A program made the position numbers and the translations under genes. A model generated the notes under the pieces. That model did no database searches and had not been told where the DNA came from. It saw only the letters and a program-made list of their open reading frames with translations. A DNA stretch of 64,000 nucleotides. Origin: Mytilus galloprovincialis (lineage: Eukaryota; Mollusca; Bivalvia; Mytilida; Mytilidae). The stretch is from positions 66,503,865 to 66,567,864 of the forward strand of contig NC_134843.1 of assembly GCF_965363235.1 (NCBI RefSeq), in the 5' to 3' direction. Positions within the stretch are counted from its first letter, which is position 1, and every line of letters starts with the position of its first letter. Shown piece after piece: positions 44,554 through 59,500 of this stretch.

Positions 44554-47500
44554 CTATGAAAATAAAACATGCATTTGTCAGCTACTGAATTAAATTCCTA
44601 TAAAAAGAGACAGGAACATTAAACATTTAATTTTCACTATTTATTATAAAAAGTCTGTACAGTAAACTGAACTAAGCTAAAATTTCAGTGTAATATTTTT
44701 TATGCATAAGAAAGTGTGATATGCAAATTTGATCAATATTAGAACTGCAAAAATATTGAAATTGGAACATCAAAGACGACATTATGAATCATCTGGCATC
44801 TATGCATAAAACTTACCAGAGTTAATCAGAGTTAAAACATGGCATTATGCTTTTGCTTACCATAATGGCACTTTTTTTTATACAAAAATGACCCTAAGAA
44901 TTCATTAAATAATTCACCTTTGGACACCATTAGTGAACACATATGGTTAAGTTTGCCATCCTATTAAAATATCCTTCATAAATATGCATTTAAAAATCAT
45001 TACCCTTCATGAATAAACTCCTCCAGTATCAGACATTCAGATAGTATTTGTGGTTGTCCAGCTTTAATGATAACATAGCACAGGATAGGTAACAAATCAT
45101 CAGCTCCACTGTAAGACACAAATGTATAGAAATCATTTCACTAGTAAGAAATTGATTTACATAAAAATGACTCCTTTTAAGATCCTTAAGATCATATGTA
45201 TATTGTTATGATTCCTTTTAATATGTATATATGTATTTGTAACTTGATTAATAGAAATGTGTTTGCAGTCGATAACTATTCAAAGTCTCTGAATTTGAAA
45301 ACATGCATTCAGTTAACCCTTAGACTGCTGCATTGATTTCTATTGTACTTTTGTGTAATGCTGAGTAAAATTTTAATCACTGATGAAATAAACATGTTCA
45401 CTTACAATTGCTGTATCTTTGTAAATATTGAATATTCATCAATAAAAGTTATATAAAAAAGTATTGTTAGATTCTGTATTTTTAATTTATTTTATTTTTG
45501 TGTGAGTCTCTGGTCATGTTTTACCTGTACAGGTGCGAAAATAGGTAAACAAAGGTAAACTTATTTTTTCATGTTTTATTAAACGATCCATCAATGTAAA
45601 AGTATCCATGACTTCAGAATTGAACCAATATAGTTTAAAATCTCTTTTAAGAACTAAGTTCCATTGTGATTATCAAAAAATAAAAGTTTCTTCTCAGACC
45701 AACGGCCTTTTTTATGCAAATATTTTCCGGTATTTTCCTCCAACTTTCACTGCGCCGACTTTTACTTCCATGTACAAATATATTTACACAACAAGTTCAT
45801 TTTTAAAGCTTTCATCAATATATAATCTTGACAAACTTAAAGTTCGGGTCTATCGATGTTAGTCAATATTGATTCACATTTGAAAGGCGAAAAGATAAAC
45901 ATCGCAAATCCTGTTTCATGTCATCCATTTTGAACAATGTCTGGGAATCCCCGTAATTCTCGCTTTAAAAGTCTTCTGTTTGCAGTTTTGATAGAATACT
46001 TCCATTTCTGTCTATTATATCTTCGGTTCTCGTCCAAATCTTTTTAATCGTCCGCCGCTGTTAAATCGTTATCATTGAAATACTTCTGAACGTGTTGGCC
46101 ATTTCTCCAAACAATATCCGCCATTTTGTCACTTTTTTCATCAAAAATTTTCACTTTCGGTTTATCGCTTATACCTGATTAAAAGTCAAGAGACACTCGA
46201 AAGAACGCAGATTTTAAGCCAATCAGAATCCATACAAGTCGAAACTGCCGCAATCTCATGAATATTGACTCCGCCCATTCCATGGTAACTGTGTAAACAA
46301 ACGAGTACGGAAAACGACTATAGTCGCGAGTAGCAGTAGCGGACTGTCTTATCGGAACGACAATAGTCGCGCGTAGCAGTCTAAGGGTTAAGACAATTAG
46401 CATCCTAGAATATAGCCTAATGAATGACTGATGTATAGATAATAAACTTGATAGAAGGAGTTTGTTGAGATGAAAATCTTCAGAGAACTGGTAATTCACA
46501 CAAGAGTTTCTTCTGTAGTTTTCTCAGCCTTACTCCATTTTCTAGCCTTTATTCTAGTGGCAGCCCTTTTCCACCATTCTTCATCCCAGTCAACCCATTT
46601 CACTAGACCCACATTATTGATTTGTTTGTTCAATTTGTTCTCATCATCAATATGCATGAAACTGGATTTTCAAATTTAAAGGACCTTAATATCTATCATG
46701 GCTATAAAATAATGGATGGAAACTTACATAGTAGGAATTTTCTGATTTTTAAAGTAATCTTCAATACACTGACACACTAATCTGGAACACTTTACTGAAA
46801 TGTAAATATTATTATTAACAAAAGATGGAAAAGTATTCCATAGAACTAGATAGCTGTTGGATCTCAACCAGTGTATCATCATAACACTTACAGTTCATTA
46901 ATGTTTAATTGTTAAAATTGTTTTCTTGAATGAGTGTTATTTTTAATGTGTTACAGTTAATTTGAATTCATTATTAATTTGTAGGATACCATTTTTTGTT
47001 GATTTGGTTGATTACATGAAACCTCGAGTTTTAATGTTCAACGAACAAATCATTTTCTATACTCTTTGTGAAAAGAATCTGGCAAAACCACTACTTGAAA
47101 TATCAATGAAAATACTCTTTAATCTCAATCCATTAAAATTAGTACATGTACCAATGAAATTTATTTCTATTTTGTTATATTTGGATTTTTCTTTTTCAAC
47201 CTTTTGAAACTGTGGAACTAGTTTGAGTAGTATTTACCAAGTCTTTTTGTTAGTAATGCACATATATTTCTTTGGTGCTTTTACGGATGGGATTCTTTGG
47301 TCACATACAGTATTTACCTAGACAATTCAGTGTTCTCCCCAGGATTTTTGGATAGCGCTGTGGTAAGCGCGTGATTTTCGACAATTCTCAGTAACTTTGT
47401 CGCGGCGCGCGGTTGGTTTGTAATTGATTTGTTATGTGTTTTTCTTATATAATGCTATTGATGTTTTCTCTTGTAATGATGTCCTCATCATGCTCATGAA

Positions 47501-50500
47501 TGGAAGTTACCCCTTTGTTTGCTAATGTTATTGTCTGGATATAGACATGATAGAAGAAAAGTCTTTTTGTCTCCATTGTAAATTCATATAATCCTCATAT
47601 TATCTGTCTATAAAACCCAAGGAGAAGTCTTTTCCATGGTGGGTCTATACCAGACTGCCTAGATGTGAAGATTTTTTATCACTAACAGGTGATGTTGCAG
47701 AACATGTAAAACCAACAATAAAGTCATTGTCAGCTTCTGTGAGAAAGTTTTCAATGACAAGATTGGTATTTTTTACATTTACTTTTATTAACATTTCTAG
47801 CAAAGTACAACTTTTCAATAAAAATGAGTATAGTATTTCAAAGGAAGAAATGAAATTGCCCTTTTAATAATATTCAAATCTTATCAAAGACTTGCTTAAA
47901 AAAAAGGCTAAAATATTCCAATTATGAATATGAAAGAAATCCTGTAAAAATATTTTAAAGAGATTTTTTTTATTTCAAAGGTGAATTACCAATCAAATAC
48001 ATTATGTATGCAAACAACTACCACCTTTAAAGGTTTTGTTTGATAATTTTATAAACATTTGAATACATGCCACCAGATAAGTTTGTCAAGATTAGACAAT
48101 ACTTCTTTTAGGTCTTTCCCTCCCAAATTATCTCCCTTATTGGCTGACACAACTTCCTGTTTACACCTGTGTCTTTTTTTTTAGCATTAAATACTATTCC
48201 TTATCCAAGCCATCCTCTGTTTACATTAAATTTAAAGCAATATTTAATTAAGATATATTGATGATTGGTTGACAAATATCGATATTTTATATATATTTAC
48301 ACAAAATTTTCGTTTTGTTTTATTCCCTTATCCATTTCAAAAAGAGCCATGTATGGTCAAGTAATCGTAAAATACGGGCTTATAATAAATCCCTTGATAA
48401 CAGGGATGCTTCTTTCAAGCAATACAGGTTCGACAGTTCGGTTGTAAACGCAAAAAAAGTAATGATATAATCGTAGATGGTTCAAAAAATGGTCGAGACA
48501 ACGTTGTCAGAGAAGAGGGTAAAACTTCCCTTATATAATTTAGAAATGAACTTTTCAGCACCCGAGACATGTATTATATGTCTCTGTTAGCACTGTCCAT
48601 TCCTTTCATACGTTTCGGCATCTGTTTAAAGCGAAAAAATGTAGCAGTGTTCTGTTAACCTTACGACGTTTAACTTGGCTTCACCCAAGCTGGACACCGA
48701 GAAAGTGAATTTCTCAAGTCTAGTATCAGCTGGGGGTTTGTTTTTCTAATCATATCCTCTTAATTGTTTTCAAAGGGTAAAATTCATTACTGTAGAATTG
48801 CTGAATAAACAGGTATTAGTTCGATTGGGTGATAATTAATACTTCAAAGACTAGCTCATTGAAGCCAATTTGATCGTTGTTAAAATCAGTGTTTGTTCAA
48901 AGTTCGTTAAACAAGTTTGTGAATGTCGTTGGGAAATGCGGTCAATTTATTTCTTCTCATTTCATTCATATATGCCTCTATATATTCATTAAATTGAAAA
49001 AATAGATGTCAATGTTAAAATCTTTGTTTATTTTGATCTCTCAACGACGCCATTTTGTAAAATTTATTAGACTGGTCCCGCGGAGTTACTTTAATACAAC
49101 GTAAATAATTCTTTCAAAAATCGTTAACCAGTCAATCACGTGATCCGAAAAGAAAAATAAGCGGGAAATTTTAAAAAATACGAAAAAAAATATAGCGACG
49201 CGGTTGAACGGGATAGCGACGCGGTCAGTGCAATAGGACAGCGGGAAATTGAAATAGCGCTGAAAATCGCGGCGCTAAAACGGCCTGGGGAGAACACTGC
49301 AATTCTTGGATATAGCTTATGAATCATAACAAGTATTAACTGATCTGTCATGACTGTATACAACTTGTAAATTACAGTGCTTTCAGATGTGTCATAATTA
49401 AACTGAAAGTATTTCATGGTATATGTATTTACCTAGACATTCCAGTTTATCCAGAAGTGTTTGCTGATTTGGAAACATTTTTAGATGTTTCACTGCAATA
49501 TTATATGGTTCCTCGCAATCTATCATCTGAAGCTTAAGTTTGACACTACAGTCTGCTGGTAAACAGGTCTGTCTCTCTGTCATCACATAGGCTAAGGTCA
49601 ACTCTTTTGGTTCATTAGCTAATCTATAATTAGAAATACTCAAAAGAATATAACATCTAACTTTTACTCATGGTCTATGAATAATATATATCAAAGCATA
49701 TCAAATCTGAGGTAACAGATATGAAATTAAAAAAAAGCTATGGAAACCTATTGTATGCCGAAAGTATACAGTGCACCTTACATAAATACAAACATTTTAT
49801 AAAGTTTATTGTGCAACTCAGCCAAAACAAAGCTATACATTTTACATGTTTTACAACTAAACTGTTGACAGATTGACTAAGGCAGCAACCATTTGATTTT
49901 CTGGGGGGGGCTATGGTTTTTTTTTCTGGACAAATTATTTTTTTCGCCTGCGGCGAAAAACAATCTATTTTTTTCGCGACAACTCGAAAACAATTTTTTT
50001 CTTTCAATTTTAGCATTACATATGGTGGCAGCTGAGGGTGAAACAAACAATTTTTTTTTCTCAGAATCAAAAACAAATTATTTTTTTCTCCAAAAACTGG
50101 AAACAAACTATTTTTTCCAAAAAAAACCATAGCCTCCCCCAGAAAATCAAATGGTTGCTGCCTAAATAGCAAAGAAAATCCTGTCACATTTAAACATACC
50201 TGGTACCTGTCCAAGTCCATGAATCTTGTAAGTCATTGTCACTTATGATATTTTTTGTAAAATAATGGGTTTTGTTGACACTCTTTGGTAGTCTCTATTG
50301 TATTAATTTCCCTTTTGTCTACACTAAGTATGATTTAGACCTTTGTGAATAGTTCAGGTGCATATCTTTTTAACGAGGAACGTAAACTAATAGTCAATTA
50401 CCTGAAAAGTCCCAATAAATATCTCCAGACTGGTTTAAATATGGATTTCTCCAAACAAGCATAACATTGGTCCTTGCCTTCAATACAGTCTAATTGTTCG

Positions 50501-53500
50501 TAACATATTGTAAACAACACTAACATCTTCTCAAGGTACATGTGAATATCCTGTGATATTGCTTTAATATGTCTCTGATAAGCCTCATTTTTAAGATTTT
50601 TAATTTTCATTTCTATCGACTTTAAATCTGACAAAGAAGCAGATGACTTCAAAGATTTACCAGTATCCTTCTGATTTTCTTCATCAATTTCAATGCTTTT
50701 CTTTCCAGTATTTTCACTATCTTTCGGACCATCTGTACTTTCATCCGAATTTTCATCATCAAATAATTCATCCATATTATCTTGATTATATTGGTCATAT
50801 TCTTGTGAAATTTGATGAAGAATGCCTTTCGTTTCTCTGATACTGTCCCTCAATTTTTCTCTCTCTTTCTCTCCCATGTCAATGGCTTTTTCCAAATTGT
50901 TCTTGACTTCAGTTTGTACTTCAGAAATGTCATGTGTTTCTGCGGTATAATTTGGTTCCCATTTATCTTTTTTTTCATCTTCATCTGAATTTTCCTCTTT
51001 AACTTCTAGCTTACTTTCTCTTTCATTGTCCATCTCCTGTGGAACATGTGTATCTTTCACTTCATCATCATTTATTATGTCTGTCTTATTTTCACTTTGG
51101 CGTTCACCTGTACTGTCATTTTCATTGTCAGTTCTACTTTCACTTTCATTTTCATGACCCTTAATCTTAACTTCCCTTTTTAAACTGGTATCTTTGGAGT
51201 CTTCACTACTGTTATCCTGCTCTTTGCTTTTGTTCCAGTGATGTGTAGGATACAATGACTTTGACAATGGAACTTTAATTTGATCAACAATATTAATTTT
51301 CTCATTGACAATGTGTTGTAACTTATCATACAGTCTTTTCTGTAGAGTCTTCATCTTCATTGTTAAGGGATGCTCATTAGATCTGAAAATAATGAAGAAG
51401 AAAACAGAAGCACTTTAAAAAATAATCATGATCATTGGTATTATGTCAGAAAAATAACCATGGGGCAGTACAAACAATGTAAAAGATACCAGAGGGACTA
51501 TAGCAGTATGACATTCAAACTCATAAGTTGAAAATAAACTGCTGATTTTAGAACAATTTTTAGTAAAGTGTTACCTAAATGACTGAAACTGTTTGATAGT
51601 AACATTAAATCAACCTTAAACTAGTCAATAGACTCAATACAAGTTCATTGATGCTACAAATCTAGTGTGAATAATTTCAAGTTTGTAAAAAATATCCTGA
51701 CTTTTGAGTCATCTCAATATGACCAAATCCGGAGAACAAATTTCTAGATCCAAACTGTCATAAAGGATGGTTATTGACAGCATAAAGGCTGCAAATTGCA
51801 CAACGGTAATGTATTCAGCTTATTGTTGTTTGCAGCCTCAGTTTTATAACTTTTCTTCAATAATTTATAGCCTTAGTTTTTCTTAGATAATCTGATCATG
51901 GTATAGTAGCTGGCTATTACAGGTGTTGCTAACAATGTTAATGCACGAAATCCATAAAAATTTGGTATCTGACAAATAATAATGGTCCACAGTACTTCTT
52001 TGACAGTATGTAATACATGCACTACAAACTCCTCAGAGTCTGAATTGACCAGTTTACTGCTCGACCAGTAAAATCGAGCACACATTTTACTCGACTAGTC
52101 TCGACATTGTCTCGACTGTACTTAACTGTACTTAAGTGTACTCGACTAGGTCTCGACTTTACTTAATTAGTCTGATTCAGTACTTGATGATCTTTGTGTA
52201 GTCTGAAATGGTCTTGACCAAGGCTCGACCTGTCTCGACCTGTCTTGACTAGTCTCGACCTGTCTCGACTAGTCTCGACTCAGTCTCAACCAGTCTCGAC
52301 CTGTCTCGACTAGTCTTGACCTTCAAATTTAGGTTTGACTGGTGTAAATCAGCCCATCTAACTAAATTAAATATTGATCTTACAAAATTCAAGCTTATTA
52401 GGTAGTTTGATTTATTGCTGTGAAATGAAAGAATTTAATTTTACAATATGTAAAAAAAAAAATTATTATATAAAAATTCAGATAGGCATCTTTAATTTTT
52501 TTAATAACTTTTTCAAATCAACTTGGATTTTCATCAAACTTTGCAGATATCTTAGATATATATCAAGCTTACTGAATCCAATTTCATTTAGTTTTTTGTT
52601 GTATTGCTGTAAAATTTAAGAATTAAAGTAATTTTGGTAAAAAAAGGCTAGGATTTGCAATTCGGACAAAATAGAGATATTACACTTTAATTTTTTTAAT
52701 AACTTTTTCAAATCAACTTGGATTTTCATCAAACTATGCAGCTATCTTACATATATATCAAGCTTACTGAATCCCATTTCATTTAGTTTTTTGTTGTATT
52801 GCTGTAAAATTTAAGAATTAAAGTAATCTTGGTATAAAAAGCTAGAATTTGCAATTAGGACAAAATAGAGATAGTACACTTTAATTTTTTTAATAACTTT
52901 ATCAAATCAACTTGGATTTTCATCAAACTATGCAGCTATCTTACATATATATCAAGCTTACTGAATCCCATTTCATTTAGTTTTTTGTTGTATTGCTGTA
53001 AAATTTAAGAATTAAAGTAATCTTGGTATAAAAAGCTAGGATTTGCAATTCGGACAAAATAGAGATAGTACACTTTAATTTTTTTAATAACTTTTTCAAA
53101 TCAACTTGGATTTGCATCAAACTATGCAGCTATCTTACATATATATCAAGCTTACTGAATCCCATTCCATTTAGTTTTTTGTTGTATTGCTGTAAAATTT
53201 AAGAATTAAATTAATCTAGGTCAAAAAAGCTAGAATTTGCAGTTCGAACAAAATAGAGATAGTACACTTTAATTTTTTTTATAACTTTTTAAATTCAACT
53301 TGGATTTTATTGAAACTATATAGCTATCTTGGTGATGTATTCTTCTTACTGAATCCCAGGTTGTTACAAAGTTTGTTGTATTGCTGTCAAATTTAAGAAT
53401 TAATTTAATGTAGGTAAAAAAAAGCTAGGATTTGCAGTTTTGACAAAATAGAGATGGTACACATTAATTTTTTTCAGAACTTTTTCGAATCAACTTAGAT

Positions 53501-56500
53501 TTTCATCAAACTCTACAAATATCTTTGCAATATATTGATCTTACTGAATCATAGGTTGTTATTTTGTTTGGTGTATTTCTGTCAAATTTAAGAATTTAAT
53601 TAACCTAGGTCAAAAAGCTACGATATTAGAAATATATCTTTTCTCATAATTTGGGAAAAAGTATATATAAAATATTAATATAATTCCTTTAATGTTTTAT
53701 TCCTTTTGATATACACTTTATAAATATATCAAAAAGGGATGAAACATTAGAAATTATTAAAATAGTTCTTCTGATTTGTGGTGATTTATAAAGCAATACC
53801 TTCTGCTTGGGGCAAACTTATTAAAAAGATCACATCTACCAGAGAGTTTTAAATTCTAAATAACATTTATTCAAAGTTGCAACATCCTGTTAAATCTAAA
53901 TCACAGGGCTTTTAATTCACTAGATAAGTAATACACGAGTTTAAGAAAAGTAGGGCTTTCTTTTTACCTGTAAAACTCACGTGTACTGATGTAATTAAAT
54001 CATGTATAGTGTCATGTCATTAAATTTGACAAAAAAATATTTTAAAACTTCATAACAACCTGGGATTTAGTAAGATCACCAAGGTAGCTAAATAGTTTTA
54101 ATAAAATCCAAGTTGATTTGAAAAAGTTATTAAAAAGCTTAAAGTGTACTATCTCTATTTTGTTCGAACTGCAAATTCTAGCTTTTTTGACCTAGATTAA
54201 TTTTATTCTTAAATTTGACAGCAATACAACAAAAAACTAAATGAAATGGGATTCAGTAAGCTTGATATATGTGTATGATAGCTGCATAGTTTGATGCAAA
54301 TCCAAGTTGATTTGAAAAAGTTATTAAAAAAATTAAAGTGTACTATCTCTATTTTGTCCGAATTGCAAATCCTAGCTTTTTATACCAAGATTGCTTTAAT
54401 TCTTAAATTTTACAGCAATACAACAAAAAACTAAATGAAATAGGATTCAGTAAGCTTGATATATATGTAAGATAACTGCATAGTTTGATGCAAATCCAAG
54501 TTGATTTGAAAAAGTTATTAAAAAAATTAAAGTGTACTATCTCTAGTTTGTCCTAATTGCAAATTCTAGCTTTTTATACCAAGATTACTTTAATTCTTAA
54601 ATTTTACAGCAATACAACAAAAAACTAAATGAAATGGGATTCAGTAAGCTTGATATATATCTAAGATATCTACATAGTTTGATGAAAATCCAAGTTGATT
54701 TGAAAAAGTTATAAAAAAAATTAAAGATGCCTATCTGAATTTTTATATAATAATTTTTTTTTTACATATTGTAAAATTAAATTCTTTCATTTCACAGCAA
54801 TAAATCAAACTACCTAATAAGCTTGAATTTTGTAAGATCAATATTTAATTTAGTTAGATGGGCTGATTTACACCAGTCAAAACTAAATTTGAAGGTCAAG
54901 ACTAGTCGAGACAGGTCGAGACTGGTTGAGACTGAGTCGAGACTAGTCGAGACAGGTCGAGACTAGTCAAGACAGGTCGAGACAGGTCGAGCCTTGGTCA
55001 AGACCATTTCAGACTACACAAAGATCATCAAGTACTGAATCAGACTAATTAAGTAAAGTCGAGACCTAGTCGAGTACACTTAAGTACAGTTAAGTACAGT
55101 CGAGACAATGTCGAGACTAGTCGAGTAAAATGTGTGCTCGATTTTACTGGTCGAGCACAAAAACTGGTCAATTCAGACTCTGAGGAGTTTGTACTGGCAG
55201 TTAAACTTATATATAAACACTAGTCTCGGCTGATATTTCAGATCAAATACAGTATCACTACAATGTATATTTATAATTACCTTGTTATTTCTTGTATCAG
55301 TTTATTTATAAGTTCTGAATCATCTGGTTTTTCCTCAAGCTTTTTCCTCCAACTATTAAAAGCAAGCTAGAAAATAAATCAATGCATGTTTTTTGTAAAT
55401 AAATTTTTAAAATACAAACCTTTTGATTCAGACACTTTAAAAAGAAATACCTTTCTTGAATTCTTTGTTGATAAATTAAAATAATTAAGTGAGGTCCTGA
55501 CTCCATCAGACAAAGTTGACTTTTTCTTAACTCCTCAAATAATCAAGCATTTATTCACACATCTTTGTCTTTCACAATTTTAAGTTTGGGCTTTCCTGAT
55601 GGAGGATAATTCATAACTTGCTGCTGTCACACCAAATATGTAAAGCGTAATTATCAATCTAAAGATATTCTGTTGTAATTTAGTGTGTGTATACCAAACT
55701 ACCATCTCATCTGAATAGTCACCATGGAATCCATTTTGACCAGTATTGCAGTATATCATATGAGACACACTTAAATGTCTCGCCTGCTTTGCTGATTATG
55801 ACTGAATTATATGTTGAAGTTTTAGAATTCAAGGTCTAACTACATGTTTCACAGCTTTAACTAGGTCAATGAACTAATAAAATCAGGTCAAGGTCAGATG
55901 AATCCTAACAGACATAAATGTGGTTGCTTGTTTTTTTATTCAGACATGATGTTTTAGTATATAGATTTGCATATTCATGATCTTTTTACAAAATTCAAAA
56001 CAAGAACTTTGAAACTCTTAAAAACAATATGGACTTTCAAAATCATTTTGAGTTATTATAATATTTTCAGTTATAATATACAAGAAAGGAACTAAAACAA
56101 ATGTTTTTCTGTACATAGTTCTTTTTATTTATATCCATTGAACTTGCTATTTATATTGAAATCTACACCATATGTTTTTTTATTTATGGACTTTAATAAG
56201 TTGTCCCTTAATTTGAGGTTTCACAGACACAAGTCAAATCACAAATAGGCAAGGAGAAAAATAAACAGTATTGTGTGGGATATAATGAATAACTATTTCT
56301 AGTTCTAAAAGTTGTTCATAACATTTTTATCAATGTAGTACCTAAACATGCAAGAGTGGGGTTCTTTCTCATAATATTGGATTTTTCTTTCTTTAAGACC
56401 TCTCACTAATGGTACTCGTAAAATAGTTGGATCTGCCCATTTTCTCACCAGAATGCACACACTTCTGAATCCCATACAACAGCAGCACTTATATATATAT

Positions 56501-59500
56501 ATATTTATATAAATATTTACATGCTCTTGTTCAAATTCAAGGACTTTTTTGTAGATTAATCTTTGTTCTTTATCATCATCTGTTAATCCTGTTGGTGTTC
56601 CAAATCTCCTGAAACCAATGATGAATCATTTTTATTTTTTTCCTATATTTTGGCATGTCACTGTGTTTGTTCCTTTAAAAGTGTCTCATTGAATTACAAA
56701 ACTGAGGTCCAGGTTGAGAAAACAAAGGCGGACTATGAGGTATGAGCTTTGCTAATTGTAGTAGGTTGTATGGTGACCTATAGCTGTTAATTTCTGTAGC
56801 ATTTCGTTTTTTGTGGAGAGTTGTTTCAATGGCAAGCATACCACATCTTCTTTTTTTTATATAACATAAGTTATGTACAGCTAGTTTCTAAATTTTACTG
56901 TTAACTTATTTTTGTATGTTGATGAATAAATATGTTTTAACAAAAACTGACATCCAGTCTTTTCTTTAGATGTTTAAAAACACTCAAAGTACATAAATGA
57001 ATGAATCAATACAATGTTTAGGTCGAGAGCGCAGACAAACAGAGGGAAGTGTTTTGTGATCTCAAAGGAGACTACCCTGTACTTTGGTACCAATAGATGG
57101 ATAAAACAATGTGTTTGTATTTTCCTTCTTTTTTTTTTAATACAAAATAGACATTTAAATGTGTTTCTTTTGTGGCAAACTTCTTTGTTAAAAAGATTTT
57201 AAACATTTATGTAGCAAAAAATTGTTTGATCCACTATGCCAAGTACAGGAAATAAGGTGCAACTATTTCTGTAGATTTCTACAGACCTGTAGTTAAAGGA
57301 CATGGAAGACTTATTAAAAAAATCAAGCTATACCTTGCAGCTTGTTCTTCTAATCTTTGTTGTCTCTCATTCATTTTCTTCTTTAGCTATGCTAAGTTAA
57401 GGCTAAATACATGTATCATTGTAATAAAACTAAAATTATATAATAGCATACAATAAGCCTTAACAGGAATATGTCCATTTGGACACCATGCACTGAACTG
57501 ACAACAAAAAAGTTTCAAGTTTATGTGACCACATCAGCATGGAAAACTATTCAAAACCTTATCTTTTATGAGACACCTGACAGACAACAGGTGGATGTAA
57601 ACCTGGAAAACAGATCTGATTGTCCTTCATACTATAGTAGGCAGAGCATAAAAAAGTACAAATTCCATGAAATATTTAAGCAAACAATAATTTCTACATT
57701 ATAATTTTCATAACTTAAGTGACAACATAACATTATTTCACATGCTTCAAAATAATTATCAATGTAATAATAATTCATAAATTCGAAATAAAAATCACAC
57801 AATTAATCCTGTATTACTGTTGATTGTTGTTTATTTACATTAATAAATGCTCACATTAATATCTGAATTAACAGTTAACATTATATTCAAAACTTTCGCT
57901 TGCTATGACAATCGTAATGTGTTTAATTTTACATTTGTAGAACAAGGATACTGCTTCTTCTTGTACTTTTGCAACTGCTAAATTTTCTGCCATTTTCCTT
58001 TGAACTGTCAAACTCTGAAACAAAAAACCCCAACATAACTTCATATGATATATTTTATATATAAAATGGCACAAATAAAACCGGCCATACTGTTTCATTT
58101 AAAGATACTTCGTACCCGAAGATGGCACTTTTACAATGAATATTAGTTGGTAGAATCTTAAACATGTTAAATAAGGGGCGACAAATTTATAACATATGGA
58201 TTCAAAGACATATTTTTTACATTTGACAATGGCATTTTAATAATTGCAATCAACAGCAAGAAAAAGGTTATGGTACGAGGGGTACACTGACACTGGTGTC
58301 TGTTAAAAATCTGGTATTTAATGTATAATTTGAATGGGTTGTTAGAAAATTTAAGATAAAACAGAAATTTAGAACATATAAAGCTCTGATGCATATTTTC
58401 CACTGATATCTTTAGTAAACAAAAATTACATAGTCAGTGGCCATTCTTCTCTTGGGGTCCAATCTAGCCAACCTTGCTTTGTAGGCCATCATCAATTGTT
58501 GGTTCTGTTTGTAGGCTAATTCTAGTGGAGACTGTTCCTTTGGACTGTAATGAAGTGAAATAGTAACCATTTTATCAAATAATAACCATAACTTATACAC
58601 CTGTTATAGCACTTTTTATGATGAACAGTGATGCACTGTAAATTCAGAAATTATTGCATGTATTTATTATTGCAATTTTGTCATTTTAGACTTACATGCG
58701 ATTTTAATTTTTACTATTTTTAGAAAAGTCCTGTTTAATTCATATAAAATATTTCAAAATGCAAGTTTAAATTATTGCGTTTAAAACTCTGTAGCAATTT
58801 TCGCAGTAATAAAAACCTCGCAATAATTTCTGAATTTACAGTAATCAATCATCAAATTAAGTTTCAAGGAAAAGAAAATTGAAGAAGAAAACATTATGTG
58901 TGAAAAGATTTTGTATTCAAACTACAGATGTGTCCATCAGAGTCTTGGGTGACTTGATGACTTATTGTATGTCATTCTTAAAATAGGATAAAATTGAGAA
59001 TGGAAATGGGGAATGTGCCAAAGAGACAACAACCCGACCATAGAGCAGACAACAGCAGAAGGTCACCAACAGGTCTTCAATGCAACGAGAAATTCTCGAA
59101 CCCGGAGGCGTCCTTCAGCTGGCCCCTAAACAAATATATACTGGTTCAGTGATAATAAACACCATACTAAACTCCAAATCCATACATTGCCAAATCAAGT
59201 ACTGTGGATTGACAATGTTCATGGATTGAAGTATAATCATGATAATTGTAAAGTCATTGTTTCCAATAGTTCAAACAGAAAAGTTTGTACTTCATTAAAT
59301 ATTTAAATTCTTGGTTTGTCTGTATCTTTGAAATCCACTAAAATTGGTATCCTATGAATGATATAACTTTTCTATTTATAGAACATCAGATTACGAGAAT
59401 ACGGAATGGTCACAAGCAAAACAGTTTGAAAAGCATGGTCTTAAATCACCCACAAGTTTCAAATAAGTTTAATCATGTATGTAATCCCTTAGTTCCCAAA

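Noticed and set aside
46179-46499. 106-codon minus-strand frame
   Set aside because: Lies across the right end of the piggyBac-type element and its flank; no domain.
49738-50220. 160-codon minus-strand and 79-codon plus-strand frames rich in Phe and Lys
   Set aside because: They overlap the TAA-flanked MITE 49881-50162 and are read from its poly-T/poly-A core.
50643-50840. 65-codon plus-strand frame
   Set aside because: Antisense shadow of the acidic VPS9D1-like exon.
51873-52085. 70-codon minus-strand frame as an extra VPS9D1 exon
   Set aside because: It runs into the giant foldback end, and the flanking exons already join in phase without it.
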